A stretch of DNA of 23,011 nucleotides, from the NCBI GenBank assembly GCA_002842135.1, contig PHCD01000019.1, forward strand, positions 1 to 23,011, written 5' to 3'. The stretch is from Betaproteobacteria bacterium HGW-Betaproteobacteria-8. Lineage in GTDB: Bacteria > Pseudomonadota > Gammaproteobacteria > Burkholderiales > Methylophilaceae. The position numbers were made by a program, and so were the translations under genes. This document shows positions 7,194-15,430 of this stretch, piece by piece. Positions within the stretch are counted from its first letter, which is position 1. Each line of letters starts with the position of its first letter. The notes beneath the pieces were generated by a model. That model saw only the letters and a program-made list of their open reading frames with translations, was not told where the DNA came from and ran no database searches.

Positions 7194-7316
7194 TTACCCG
7201 AAGAATATTACCGATAATGCACTCAGCCAGGACATCGCGATCAGCACGATCACGATAGTTAATGGCAAGTTATAAAACGTAAAGTAGTCTTTCATTCCAG
7301 CTGCCTCTTGGTTCAT
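7194..7316 (-). CDS. Putative 40-residue single-pass membrane peptide downstream of ccoS
   Basis: A short open frame starts at an ATG overlapping the ccoS stop as ATGA (7316-7313) and ends at TAA (7196-7194), just ahead of the shared terminator. The product is 40 residues: a short N-terminal part beginning MNQEAAGMKDYFTFYNL, then one hydrophobic helix of about 20 residues (PLTIVIVLIAMSWLSALSVI) and a terminal FFG. An internal Met8 would give 33 residues. The same 4-base overlap joins the two genes ahead of it, which suggests genuine co-translation. I do not recognise the family. By position it could be a small subunit or assembly peptide of a cbb3-type oxidase, but that is speculation. Confidence 0.6.
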   Translation of the reverse strand: MNQEAAGMKDYFTFYNLPLTIVIVLIAMSWLSALSVIFFG

Positions 7317-7525
7317 TGATTGGCATCGATTTTATTCTGATTGCCCGTCTGTTTCAAGCGGTTAAACGGAATCATGGGGTCATCGTCGTCCATCAGGATT
7401 CTCTGCGCCGGCCCATCCATATCATCATATTGACCATTTTTAATGGCCCAAAGTATGCCAACAGCCGCCAGCGCGACAAATACAACGGTTAAACCAAGCA
7501 GGAAGAGTATGGAAGATAGAGTCAT
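7313..7525 (-). CDS. ccoS: cbb3-type cytochrome oxidase assembly protein CcoS
   Basis: A 70-residue membrane protein with one N-terminal helix (about residues 5-28) followed by the CcoS/FixS hallmark WAIKNGQYDDMDGPAQRIL and an acidic DDDDP. CcoS is needed for cofactor insertion (haem/copper) during maturation of cbb3-type cytochrome c oxidase in the inner membrane. It is usually encoded with ccoG-ccoH-ccoI; none of those, nor the ccoNOQP structural genes, is in this window. Instead it overlaps the dynamin-like gene by 4 bases (ATGA at 7525-7522) and is overlapped in turn by a 40-residue ORF. The tail after residue 53 (FNRLKQTGNQNK) is a cytoplasmic extension. Confidence 0.93.
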   Translation of the reverse strand: MTLSSILFLLGLTVVFVALAAVGILWAIKNGQYDDMDGPAQRILMDDDDPMIPFNRLKQTGNQNKIDANQ

Positions 7526-9483
7526 GCAACCTTGGCCTGATCTGACTCACCCTCAAAATCCAGGGCATTTTTCATATGCTGGCGCAATACCTTGAGGTCG
7601 GAAACTTGCGCCTGTATGCTCTTTTCCATGCCCTCAAGTTCACCAATACGGTCTTCCAGGGTGTCGGTCGCCTTGTAGATGCGCTTGATACTTTCCAGAC
7701 GACGGCGCAATTGCAATTGATGTTCACGCACTTGGGATTCCATTGGTGCAATGACGGCTTTCAGCCAGTTTTCCACATCATGGTTGGCCACTTCATAAAC
7801 ATGAATCACGCGACTAGCCAGGGTTTCAAAAAACTTGGAAGTCAGTGTCATTTTCTCGTTGGCAATCATGTTCAATGCGGTATTGAATTGCTCCTTGTAT
7901 GCACGCTCGAGTTTTGCCAACTCCTTTTGGTAACGCAATGTCGAGAATGACGGCGCATCCGCCTTGCGCAAACCATGTTCTTTGGAGAACTTCTCGTACA
8001 TCGCGTCCATCATGTTCTTGATTTCTTCGATCTGCTTGTCGGACTGAATCAAGCGCTCTTTCAGGTCGGCAAAGAAGCCATCCATGGCGGCACGGATACT
8101 CTTGGTGAAGTTGGCGGCAATCATGGTCTCGCGCGTTTTGACTACCGACTCGCGCAAAGCCTGCATACCGAGCAAAGTGAAGAGCTGGTTGGTTTGCTGC
8201 GAGAAAATGCTGCGCAAAGCCTGGAAGCGTTGCAAGCCTTTCTCAAAGTTCTCCTTATCCACCTTGACCTTGCTCATCATGTGCTCGACCACATCCTCAT
8301 TCTTGCCGCGCAGGCCCTTGAGCTCACCCAACTGCTCATTAAGACCCTGCAAACGGGCTTCGAGAATCATGTAGGAGTTGTTGATCAGATCTTCGATCTC
8401 GTGCTGCGTATTGTCACGCACGATTTCCTTCTTGGAAGGAATCAGTTCCTCCGAGAGCGCCTTCTCCAGTTCAGGCAAACGACTCTTGGCCAACAAGGCA
8501 TTGTCGTCATTGACCTTGGCCAGCAATGCCTTCTGTGCAGAGATGGGGAATATCTGATTGGGTTCCAGGCCAAGCAGTTCGGCACTGGTATTCACCTGTT
8601 TGAGCAACTCCTGCTGAATCTGTTTCTCGTCTTTCAGCTCGTCCCAGAGACCGTCGATCTTGTTCAATACGGCCAGGCGGCCCTTCTGCTTCCAGCGCGT
8701 GCCGCTGATGTACTGCCGCCAGACATCGATCTCGGACTTGGTGACACCAGTATCTGCCGCCAGTATAAAGAGGACAGCATGCGCATTGGGCAACATGTTG
8801 AGCGTGAGCTCCGGCTCGGTGCCAATCGCATTGAGCCCCGGAGTATCCAGAATCACCAGGCCCTGTTCGAGCAATGGATGCGGAATATTGATCATCGCGT
8901 AGCGCCAGCAAGGCACATCAATCGTGCCATCGCTGTTGATGCCCATGGCATCGTCAGGATTGTTAGGGTCGTAAAGACCATAACGCTCAGCCTCTTCCAG
9001 ACTCACCTTCTTGGTGGTGCTAACCTCCTTGAAAGCCTCGGCCATACTCGCGCTGGAATTGATGTCGAACTCGAAAGTTTTCCATTCGTCCGGATAGCGT
9101 TTGTATTCGCTGGTTGTGGCATCCGATGTGCGCGTTTCTATTGGCAGCAACTGCAGGCAGGTCGGCTTGGACGGGTCGTAAAGCAACTCGGTCGGACACA
9201 TGGTAGTACGGCCGGCAGTTGAAGGCAGCAGGCGCTGACCATGTTCTGCGAAGAAAATGGCATTAATCAACTCGGATTTACCACGCGAAAACTCTGCAAC
9301 GAACGCAACATTCAGCTTGTCGTCACGTAGACGCTCAAGCAAATGCTGGATTCGCTGGTCGATCTGCCCGTCGTTCAGCTCTTGTTCGTTGAGCCAGCTA
9401 CGGTAGTCGCATATCGTGTCCACCAGCGCTTTACGCCATTCTGCGTAGGCTGCAAACTGACGGGCAAGTTTGTTTTCGGCCAT
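7522..9483 (-). CDS. Bacterial dynamin-like GTPase
   Basis: A 653-residue dynamin-family protein. After an N-terminal helix (about 1-55) the GTPase domain shows a P-loop AEFSRGKS at 63-70, a candidate switch threonine region GRTTMCPTE at 91-99, G3 DTPGL at 213-217 and G4 NKID at 274-277. The remainder (about 350-645) is helical and coiled-coil rich, as in bacterial dynamin-like stalks. The first P-loop position is Ala instead of Gly, and Glu follows the GKS serine; both are mild departures. Bacterial dynamins bind and remodel or fuse membranes; this one has no obvious membrane helix. It leads an operon with ccoS and a 40-residue membrane ORF through 4-base overlaps. The start ATG at 9483 has AGGA about 8 bases upstream. 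Confidence 0.93.
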   Translation of the reverse strand: MAENKLARQFAAYAEWRKALVDTICDYRSWLNEQELNDGQIDQRIQHLLERLRDDKLNVAFVAEFSRGKSELINAIFFAEHGQRLLPSTAGRTTMCPTELLYDPSKPTCLQLLPIETRTSDATTSEYKRYPDEWKTFEFDINSSASMAEAFKEVSTTKKVSLEEAERYGLYDPNNPDDAMGINSDGTIDVPCWRYAMINIPHPLLEQGLVILDTPGLNAIGTEPELTLNMLPNAHAVLFILAADTGVTKSEIDVWRQYISGTRWKQKGRLAVLNKIDGLWDELKDEKQIQQELLKQVNTSAELLGLEPNQIFPISAQKALLAKVNDDNALLAKSRLPELEKALSEELIPSKKEIVRDNTQHEIEDLINNSYMILEARLQGLNEQLGELKGLRGKNEDVVEHMMSKVKVDKENFEKGLQRFQALRSIFSQQTNQLFTLLGMQALRESVVKTRETMIAANFTKSIRAAMDGFFADLKERLIQSDKQIEEIKNMMDAMYEKFSKEHGLRKADAPSFSTLRYQKELAKLERAYKEQFNTALNMIANEKMTLTSKFFETLASRVIHVYEVANHDVENWLKAVIAPMESQVREHQLQLRRRLESIKRIYKATDTLEDRIGELEGMEKSIQAQVSDLKVLRQHMKNALDFEGESDQAKVA

Positions 9484-9501
9484 GGTAATTCCTGAATACT
9501 T

Positions 9502-9529
9502 TTTATAGTGAGTAGCACTTTAGCATGAA
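9502..9529 (-). promoter_or_regulatory. Candidate promoter of the dynamin-ccoS operon
   Basis: On the minus strand, TATAAA (9507-9502, 5 of 6) follows a weak TTCATG (9529-9524) with a 16-base spacer. Transcription would start near 9495, giving a leader of about 12 bases that still contains the AGGA ribosome site. Confidence 0.35.
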
Positions 9530-9619
9530 GCAGAAAATAGGTAAATTAATCAGCATGCTAATGCGTACATTTCATGCTGTTTTCAGATAAACGGAAGACG
9601 CCTGCGGATAAACGGTATT

Positions 9620-9649
9620 TTGAAGCGAATAATGACATTCTGCTATCAT
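9620..9649 (+). promoter_or_regulatory. Candidate sigma70-type promoter of the DUF971-ubiE-ubiJ operon
   Basis: TTGAAG (9620-9625) and TATCAT (9644-9649, 5 of 6) are separated by 18 bases, placing the start near 9656 and a leader of about 20 bases before the ATG at 9677. No other comparable pair is seen in the gap. Confidence 0.45.
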
Positions 9650-9676
9650 CTGGACTTTAAGCCACTGTAGCTCGAA

Positions 9677-10057
9677 ATGACCGGATTGACACCGAATTCC
9701 CCGCGCCCGACCGACATCCGCCTGCATCAGGCATCAAGATTGCTCGAGATCAGCTTTGATGACGGGAAAAATGCCGCGCTGCCATGCGAATTTCTCCGCG
9801 TCTATTCGCCTTCGGCGGAAGTACGCGGTCATGGTGCCGGACAGGAAGTCCTGCAGACCGGCAAGGAAGACGTCAACATCACCGCCATAGATCCCGTCGG
9901 CAACTACGCAGTAAAACTAACCTTCTCTGACGGCCATGACACCGGCCTCTACTCATGGGATTATCTTTATGATCTTGCCGCAAACTACGAAGCGCTGTGG
10001 CTGGAATATCTGGGAAGACTGGCTATGGCCAGCGTAACGCGCAAGGAAACATCATGA
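9677..10057 (+). CDS. DUF971 domain protein (gamma-butyrobetaine hydroxylase N-terminal-like)
   Basis: A 126-residue protein that is essentially one DUF971 domain, the small fold also found at the N-terminus of gamma-butyrobetaine hydroxylases. Recognisable segments are [27 protein letters not shown], where the LP-E-LR-SP pattern is typical, and the C-terminal [21 protein letters not shown]. Standalone copies are common in proteobacteria, and this one precedes ubiE with a 4-base ATGA overlap. Its function is not established; the link to ubiquinone synthesis is by position only. The ribosome site before the ATG is poor, so initiation may be weak or may rely on the short leader. Confidence 0.9.
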   Translation: MTGLTPNSPRPTDIRLHQASRLLEISFDDGKNAALPCEFLRVYSPSAEVRGHGAGQEVLQTGKEDVNITAIDPVGNYAVKLTFSDGHDTGLYSWDYLYDLAANYEALWLEYLGRLAMASVTRKETS

Positions 10058-10794
10058 ACGACAAAAACACCACGCACTTCGGCTTTCAAACCGTAGCCGA
10101 AGAGGAAAAAGCCCAAAAGGTCGGCGCAGTTTTTCATTCGGTTGCCCGTAAATATGACCTCATGAACGACGTCATGTCTTTTGGCATGCACCGGGGCTGG
10201 AAGCGTTTTGCTGTCGAGATCAGCGGCGTGAAAGCAGGCGATCGCATACTCGACATTGCCGGCGGCAGTGGTGACCTCTCACGATTGTTTGCCAAAAAAA
10301 CAGGCAGCACGGGCGAAGTTATCCTCACCGATATCAATGCCTCCATGCTCGCCGTTGGCCGCGACCGCCTGATTGATGACGGCGTTGCCGTACCAGCACT
10401 CCAATGCGATGCGGAAAAGCTGCCCTTTCCCAACCAGCATTTTGATTGCGTCATTGTGGCCTTCGGCTTGCGCAACATGACACACAAGGAAAAGGCGCTG
10501 GCAGAAATGCAGCGTGTACTGAAGGTGGGTGGCCGCCTGCTGGTGCTTGAGTTTTCCCAGATATGGAAACCCCTGGCGCCGATTTACGATGCCTATTCGT
10601 TCAAACTGCTGCCCCTCATGGGCAAACTGTTTGCCAAGGATGCAGACAGTTACCAGTACCTGGCCGAATCCATCCGCATGCATCCGGATCAGGAAACGCT
10701 GAAACAGATGATGCTGGATGCAGGATTTCACAAAGTCGACTACTACAATCTTGCTGCCGGTGCCGTCGCCCTGCACAAGGGCTGGAAGATCTGA
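10054..10794 (+). CDS. ubiE: Ubiquinone/menaquinone C-methyltransferase UbiE
   Basis: A 246-residue SAM-dependent enzyme that methylates the benzoquinol ring of the demethylated ubiquinone (or menaquinone) precursor. The signature [18 protein letters not shown] is at 34-51, SAM motif [10 protein letters not shown] at 66-74, the acidic Asp93 that would contact the ribose, FGLRNMT at 137-143, and the second UbiE signature [15 protein letters not shown] at 154-168. I chose the ATG at 10054 because AAGGAAAC lies just upstream and it overlaps the DUF971 stop as ATGA; the frame is open further upstream but has no ribosome site there. It is followed one base after its stop by ubiJ. Confidence 0.98.
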   Translation: MNDKNTTHFGFQTVAEEEKAQKVGAVFHSVARKYDLMNDVMSFGMHRGWKRFAVEISGVKAGDRILDIAGGSGDLSRLFAKKTGSTGEVILTDINASMLAVGRDRLIDDGVAVPALQCDAEKLPFPNQHFDCVIVAFGLRNMTHKEKALAEMQRVLKVGGRLLVLEFSQIWKPLAPIYDAYSFKLLPLMGKLFAKDADSYQYLAESIRMHPDQETLKQMMLDAGFHKVDYYNLAAGAVALHKGWKI

Positions 10795-10795
10795 C

Positions 10796-11386
10796 ATGCT
10801 GAAACCCCTGCTTACGCGCCTGCTGAATCACCTGATCAACCAGAACGCCTGGGCAAAGGAGCAGTTGCAGCCGTTTGGAGGCAAAACCGTCAGTTTCCAC
10901 ATCCCTCCCATCAGCGCCACGCTAACCGTGCTGGAAGATGGAGGCCTGGCAATGGCCGGCGACTCCTCCTCGGCGGATGCCAGCGTCACTATTCCGCTAT
11001 CCGTAGCCTTCAGGCTGCTTGCCAATGACGATGCAGCAGCCACCCTGGCAACCCTGGAAGGCGACACCGAACTGGCAGCCACCTTGGCAAGGGTACTGCG
11101 CGGCATTTCCTGGGAATATGAAGAAGACCTGAGCAAAATCATAGGGGACATTCCAGCGCATCAACTGGCCGAATTCGGCCGCAAGGCCGGCCATGAAATC
11201 AAGACGCAGAGCCTCAATCTGGCACAGATGCTGGCCGAATACTGGCAGGAAGAACAACCCATGATTGCCAAAAAACGCCATGTGGAAACCTTCAACCAGG
11301 AGGTGGACACGCTGCGCGAAGATAGCAACCGCCTGGAAAAACGGATTGAAAAGCTGTCAGAAAAAGTGAAATCATCCAGTCGATAA
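10796..11386 (+). CDS. ubiJ: Ubiquinone biosynthesis accessory factor UbiJ (SCP2 domain)
   Basis: A 196-residue protein with an SCP2-like lipid-binding domain (about residues 10-105) and a C-terminal coiled coil rich in charged residues (about 160-192). UbiJ binds hydrophobic ubiquinone intermediates and helps hold the Ubi enzymes in a soluble complex. The start ATG at 10796 is one base after the ubiE stop, with GGAAGA overlapping the ubiE end as ribosome site; a longer in-frame reading inside ubiE exists but is not supported. The ubiE-ubiJ-ubiB order agrees with the call, which rests more on position and domain type than on catalytic motifs, since the family has none. Confidence 0.93.
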   Translation: MLKPLLTRLLNHLINQNAWAKEQLQPFGGKTVSFHIPPISATLTVLEDGGLAMAGDSSSADASVTIPLSVAFRLLANDDAAATLATLEGDTELAATLARVLRGISWEYEEDLSKIIGDIPAHQLAEFGRKAGHEIKTQSLNLAQMLAEYWQEEQPMIAKKRHVETFNQEVDTLREDSNRLEKRIEKLSEKVKSSSR

Positions 11387-11444
11387 TTCCTCATTTACCT
11401 ATCCTGCCAAGTTGACCCTATCGTTTAGCAAAGACTGAGCTCCC

Positions 11445-12971
11445 ATGCGCCTGTTTCGTCTCATAAAAATCCTTGTAGTGACCTTGCGCTTCGGCCTCGA
11501 TGAACTCATCCTGAGCCATTCCAGGTTACGTCCGCTTCAGCGGCTGATTAACGTCCTGCTGTTCTGGCGCAGGCTCAATAAGTCACGTGGGGAGCGCCTG
11601 AGACTGGCGCTCGAGGCCCTCGGACCGATATTCGTCAAATTCGGCCAGGTGCTGTCCACCCGTCGTGACCTGATTCCGCCCGATGTCGTGGAAGAACTGT
11701 CCAAACTGCAAGACAAAGTGCCGCCATTTCCCTATGCCCAGGTTGAGGAGATCGTCGAGTCCTCGTTCGGCAAGCCCGTCCACGAGGTTTTCGGACAGTT
11801 CGAGCAGACACCTGTCGCCAGCGCTTCCGTCGCCCAAGTCCATTTTGCCAACCTGCCGGATGGTCACCCTGTAGCGGTCAAGATTCTTCGACCCAACATC
11901 GCTGAAGTCATTGAGAAGGATCTGGTGCTGCTCGATACGGCCGCATGGCTGATGCACAACCTCTGGGATGAAGGCAAACGCCTGAAACCGCGCGAAATCG
12001 TTGCCGAATTCGCCCGCCACACCCATGCGGAACTTGACCTGATGCTGGAAGCAGCCAATTGCAGCCAGCTGAAACGCAACTTCACCAACAGCAAACTGCT
12101 GCTGGTGCCCGAGGTTTACTGGGACTGGTGCCGCCAGCAGGTCATGGTCATGGAACGCATGCAGGGCACGCCAGTCAGCCAGGTCGAGTATTTGCGTAGC
12201 AATGGCATGGATATCCCCAAGCTGGCCAGCGATGGCGTGGAGATTTTCTTCACCCAGGTATTCCGCGATGGCTTCTTTCATGCCGACATGCATCCGGGCA
12301 ATATCCTGGTGGCGGATGACGGCCGTTATATTGCGCTGGACTTCGGCATCATGGGCACGCTGAACGATGTTGATAAAGAGTATCTGGCACGCAATTTCCT
12401 CGCCTTTTTCCGCCGCGATTACCGGGAAGTCGCCAGGGCCCACATCGAATCAGGCTGGGTGCCGAAAGACACCCCCATCGACGAATTCGAGACTGCAATT
12501 CGAGCCGTCTGCGAACCGATTTTCGACAAACCGCTGAAAGAAATCTCCTTTGGCCGCACCCTGCTCAGCCTGTTCCAGATGGCCCGCCGTTTTGGTGTCA
12601 TCATCCAGCCGCAACTGATCATGCTGCAAAAAACCCTGCTCAACATTGAAGGCTTGGGGCGCGACCTCGACCCAAATCTGGATCTATGGAAAACCGCCAG
12701 CCCTTACCTGGAGCGCTGGATGTCTGAACAGCTGGGCTGGCGCAGCGTAGTGCAGAATGTCAAAGCCGAACTGCCCTACTGGGGCAAAATCCTGCCGCAG
12801 GTACCCCGCTTGCTGCAGCAGCAACTGCAAAAAAGCCATGACAACCCGCTCAATGATGAGCTCAGGCGGCTCATCCAGGAACAACAAAGACAGACTCTCT
12901 GGTTGCGCATCATCGCAATCACGCTGTTCGGTCTTCTGCTAATCCAGGTTTCCTTCTATTTTCTGCGCTAG
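11445..12971 (+). CDS. ubiB: UbiB, atypical kinase-like ATPase for ubiquinone biosynthesis
   Basis: A 508-residue UbiB/ADCK-family protein. Family features are present: a KxGQ motif as KFGQ at 65-68, the Ala-containing loop ASASVAQVH at 125-133 replacing the kinase P-loop, the ATP-binding Lys146 in VAVKILRP, the catalytic loop HADMHPGN at 279-286, and DFG at 299-301. The C-terminus is a transmembrane helix (about 486-507), anchoring it in the inner membrane. UbiB probably uses ATP hydrolysis to extract lipid-soluble quinone intermediates for the Ubi enzymes. It lies 58 bp after ubiJ without a terminator, so it is likely co-transcribed. The ribosome site is weak. Confidence 0.97.
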   Translation: MRLFRLIKILVVTLRFGLDELILSHSRLRPLQRLINVLLFWRRLNKSRGERLRLALEALGPIFVKFGQVLSTRRDLIPPDVVEELSKLQDKVPPFPYAQVEEIVESSFGKPVHEVFGQFEQTPVASASVAQVHFANLPDGHPVAVKILRPNIAEVIEKDLVLLDTAAWLMHNLWDEGKRLKPREIVAEFARHTHAELDLMLEAANCSQLKRNFTNSKLLLVPEVYWDWCRQQVMVMERMQGTPVSQVEYLRSNGMDIPKLASDGVEIFFTQVFRDGFFHADMHPGNILVADDGRYIALDFGIMGTLNDVDKEYLARNFLAFFRRDYREVARAHIESGWVPKDTPIDEFETAIRAVCEPIFDKPLKEISFGRTLLSLFQMARRFGVIIQPQLIMLQKTLLNIEGLGRDLDPNLDLWKTASPYLERWMSEQLGWRSVVQNVKAELPYWGKILPQVPRLLQQQLQKSHDNPLNDELRRLIQEQQRQTLWLRIIAITLFGLLLIQVSFYFLR

Positions 12972-13014
12972 TTCTTCTGCGGCGGCTTTCCTGTAATAAG
13001 CTCAAGCCTATCTA

Positions 13015-13042
13015 TTGCGCTGGGTAAGGTATTTGCTAGAAT
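13015..13042 (+). promoter_or_regulatory. Candidate promoter of the sodium:solute symporter gene
   Basis: The -10 TAGAAT (13037-13042, 5 of 6) follows TTGCGC (13015-13020, 3 of 6) with a 16-base spacer. The predicted start near 13049 would give a leader of about 109 bases containing the structured segment described separately. Confidence 0.4.
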
Positions 13043-13054
13043 CTAGCCGCCGAG

Positions 13055-13109
13055 CCTTGCGTTTACTACCCGGCCAGGCAAGGATGCGAACCGAACCCGG
13101 TTCGGCCGG
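13055..13109 (+). promoter_or_regulatory. Foldable 5' leader of the symporter gene
   Basis: Three helices can be drawn: A, CCTTGC (13055-13060) with GCAAGG (13078-13083); B, CCGAAC (13091-13096) with GTTCGG (13100-13105); and C, CCGGCC (13070-13075) with GGCCGG (13104-13109). B and C share bases and so exclude each other; A and C together would form a pseudoknot. It matches no riboswitch class that I recognise. The near-palindrome at B could instead be a DNA operator. Confidence 0.4.
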
Positions 13110-13157
13110 ATTCCACTTTCGGATATTCACGGCAACGACGCCAAAAAAGGATCAACC

Positions 13158-14588
13158 GTGCTACTAGGCTTTGTGATTATTTATCTGGTGATATCCATCG
13201 GCATAGGCGTCTATGGCGCCACCAGGGTACACAACTCTCGAGACTATGTAACCGCCGGTCGCAGCCTGCCCTTGCCCATGGTGATGGCCATGGTGTTCGC
13301 GACGTGGTTCGGCGCGGAGACTGTGCTCGGCATCCCGGCCACCTTCCTTGACGAAGATATGGGCGGACTGATTTCCGATCCCTTCGGCGCCTCGCTCTGT
13401 CTGATCCTGTTTGGCTTGTTCTTTGCCCGTCCGCTTTACCGCATGAATCTGCTCACCATCGGTGACTTCTACCGCAGCAAATATAACCGCTTTGTCGAAA
13501 TCATGGTCGCGATAGCGATCGCGCTATCCTATCTGGGCTGGGTCGCGGCACAGGTGACCGCACTTGGGCTGGTCTTCAGCGTGCTATCCGATGGCATGAT
13601 CACACAAACCCAGGGCGTCATCATCGGTGCCTCCATTGTGCTGATCTATACGCTATATGGCGGCATATGGTCTGTCGCGCTGACCACTTTCGTGCAGATG
13701 ATCATCATCGTGCTGGGCTTGCTTTGGATTTCGTGGCTGGTATCGGACATGACAGGCGGCGTAGCGCCGGTGATTGCACATGCGCATGAAGCCGGAAAAT
13801 TCAACTTCTGGCCTGAACTGGACACGGTCGCCATGCTGGCCTTTATCGCCGGGCTGCTGACCATGGGGTTCGGCTCCATACCGCAACAAGATGTATTTCA
13901 GCGCGCCAACGCTTCCAAGAACGAAAACGTCGCTGCCTGGGGTTCGATTGCCGGCGGCATCGCCTACTTCCTGTTTGCGGCGGTGCCCTTGTTCCTCGCC
14001 TACTCCGCCAATCTTGTCGACCCGCAAAAAGTTGCAGCACTTCTCAGCAGTGGCAATGCTGAGCACATATTGCCCCGGCTGGTCATGGATCATCTGCCTG
14101 TCTATGCACAAGTGATATTTTATGGCGCACTGCTCTCCGTCATCATGAGCACTGCCTCCGGCACACTGCTGGCGCCATCTGTCACCATCTCGGAAAACAT
14201 CCTCAAGGGCATGTTCGGGCGCATGAGTGACGATCATTTCCTGCGTATGATGCGCATCGTCGTCGTGCTGTTCTCAGTCGGAGTCACCTTGTATGCATTA
14301 TGGGCCATAGGCAAAGAGACCGGCATCCACCAGATGGTGGAAAATGCCTACAAAGTAACGCTGGTCATGGCTTTCACGCCTCTGGTCGCCGGTATCTACT
14401 GGAAACGCGCCAACGGCCAAGGGGCGGTATTCGCCATCATTCTCGGTCTCGCGACCTGGATCCCGCTAGAGATACTGTCACCGGAAGCCGACGTACCGCC
14501 TCAATTTGCCGGCTTTATCATGAGCATTGCCGGCATGGTTGCAGGCTCGCTGCTGCCCGACATGAAATGGCTCAGGAAAACAGCATAA
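13158..14588 (+). CDS. Sodium:solute symporter (SSS family)
   Basis: A 476-residue inner-membrane protein with about 13 predicted helices, of the PutP/SSS family, which uses the sodium gradient to import small solutes. Family landmarks include the early NSRDYVTAGRSLP segment after helix 1 (about 27-39), the GFGSIPQQDVFQRANASKNE segment near the middle (about 237-256) and the SGTLLAPSVTISENI helix (about 334-348). The substrate cannot be deduced from sequence. The start is GTG at 13158 with AAAAAAGGA six bases upstream, which fixes the choice. The gene stands alone behind a structured leader and converges on mutM with only 20 bp between the coding ends. Confidence 0.93.
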   Translation: MLLGFVIIYLVISIGIGVYGATRVHNSRDYVTAGRSLPLPMVMAMVFATWFGAETVLGIPATFLDEDMGGLISDPFGASLCLILFGLFFARPLYRMNLLTIGDFYRSKYNRFVEIMVAIAIALSYLGWVAAQVTALGLVFSVLSDGMITQTQGVIIGASIVLIYTLYGGIWSVALTTFVQMIIIVLGLLWISWLVSDMTGGVAPVIAHAHEAGKFNFWPELDTVAMLAFIAGLLTMGFGSIPQQDVFQRANASKNENVAAWGSIAGGIAYFLFAAVPLFLAYSANLVDPQKVAALLSSGNAEHILPRLVMDHLPVYAQVIFYGALLSVIMSTASGTLLAPSVTISENILKGMFGRMSDDHFLRMMRIVVVLFSVGVTLYALWAIGKETGIHQMVENAYKVTLVMAFTPLVAGIYWKRANGQGAVFAIILGLATWIPLEILSPEADVPPQFAGFIMSIAGMVAGSLLPDMKWLRKTA

Positions 14589-14608
14589 AAAAACTAGCGG
14601 ACGCGTAC

Positions 14609-15421
14609 TCAACGCTGGCAATGATCGCAAAAGAATGTCGAGCGCTGACCTAACCTTATGGTTTTGATTGGCGCCCCGCAGACCTTGCAGGGCTGCCCGG
14701 TACGCCCATAGACAAAATATTCCTGCTGAAAATAACCAGGATTGCCATCTGCCCCGAAGAAGTCGCGCAAACTGCTACCCCCAGCCCGCAAGGCATCGTG
14801 CAAAGTCGCCTTGATCTCAGCTACCAATCGTTCGCAACGGTTTTTGCTCACCTTGCTTGCTGCCGTGCGTGGATCGATACCGGCCCGGAACAGCGATTCG
14901 CTAGCGTAAATATTGCCGACCCCCACCACCAGATGACTGTCCATAATGGCATTCTTGATGGGGGCGGTTTTGTTGCGTAACTGCTGATAGAGCCATGCAC
15001 CCTGGAAGCCTTCGTCCAGCGGCTCCGGGCCAAGCACACTCAACAGCACATGCTTTTCCGGCTCTTTCCCAGCCCATAACACGGCACCGAAGCGCCGCGG
15101 ATCGCGCAAGCGCAACACATGGCCATCGGTAAAATGAATATCGAAGTGGTCGTGCCTGGCAGGCGCCTCGTCTTTTGCCAGCAGGCATATACGACCTGAC
15201 ATACCGAGATGCAGTAGCAAACTGCCTGCTTCAAAGCGCGCAAGGATGTATTTGCCACGACGGCTCAGTTCGAGCAATCGCTGGTTCTGCAAGGTTTCTG
15301 GCAGGTGCGCCGGAATTGGCCAGCGCAGGGAGGGGTTTCTGATGACTACGTGACTGACGGTCTGTGCAAGCAGCGGGAACAAGCCCCGCCGCGTCGTTTC
15401 CACCTCAGGCAATTCAGGCAT
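14609..15421 (-). CDS. mutM: Formamidopyrimidine-DNA glycosylase MutM/Fpg
   Basis: A 270-residue base-excision repair enzyme that removes 8-oxoguanine and formamidopyrimidines and nicks the abasic site. The N-terminus is MPELPEVETTRRG with the catalytic Pro and Glu right after Met. Lys57 (RRGKYIL), Met74, the DPRRFGAV loop at 107-114 and GNIYASE at 169-175 match the family. A C-terminal zinc finger has Cys245, Cys248, Cys265 and Cys268. Nothing is missing. It lies 9 bp after a DUF4340 gene and appears to be the last gene of the ABC-module operon. Confidence 0.98.
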   Translation of the reverse strand: MPELPEVETTRRGLFPLLAQTVSHVVIRNPSLRWPIPAHLPETLQNQRLLELSRRGKYILARFEAGSLLLHLGMSGRICLLAKDEAPARHDHFDIHFTDGHVLRLRDPRRFGAVLWAGKEPEKHVLLSVLGPEPLDEGFQGAWLYQQLRNKTAPIKNAIMDSHLVVGVGNIYASESLFRAGIDPRTAASKVSKNRCERLVAEIKATLHDALRAGGSSLRDFFGADGNPGYFQQEYFVYGRTGQPCKVCGAPIKTIRLGQRSTFFCDHCQR

Positions 15422-15430
15422 GACGCCGGA

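Noticed and set aside
7975..9222. A 415-residue plus-strand open frame opposite the dynamin-like gene
   Set aside because: It is an antisense shadow of a gene with clear G1, G3 and G4 motifs; low-complexity Leu/Gln-rich product and no ribosome site.
9590..9618. Direct repeat of GATAAACGG in the dynamin/DUF971 gap
   Set aside because: Only two short copies, no symmetry, and no relation to a recognised operator.
11583..12443. A 286-residue minus-strand open frame opposite ubiB
   Set aside because: The opposite strand encodes a complete UbiB with all kinase-like motifs; this frame has no recognisable domain.
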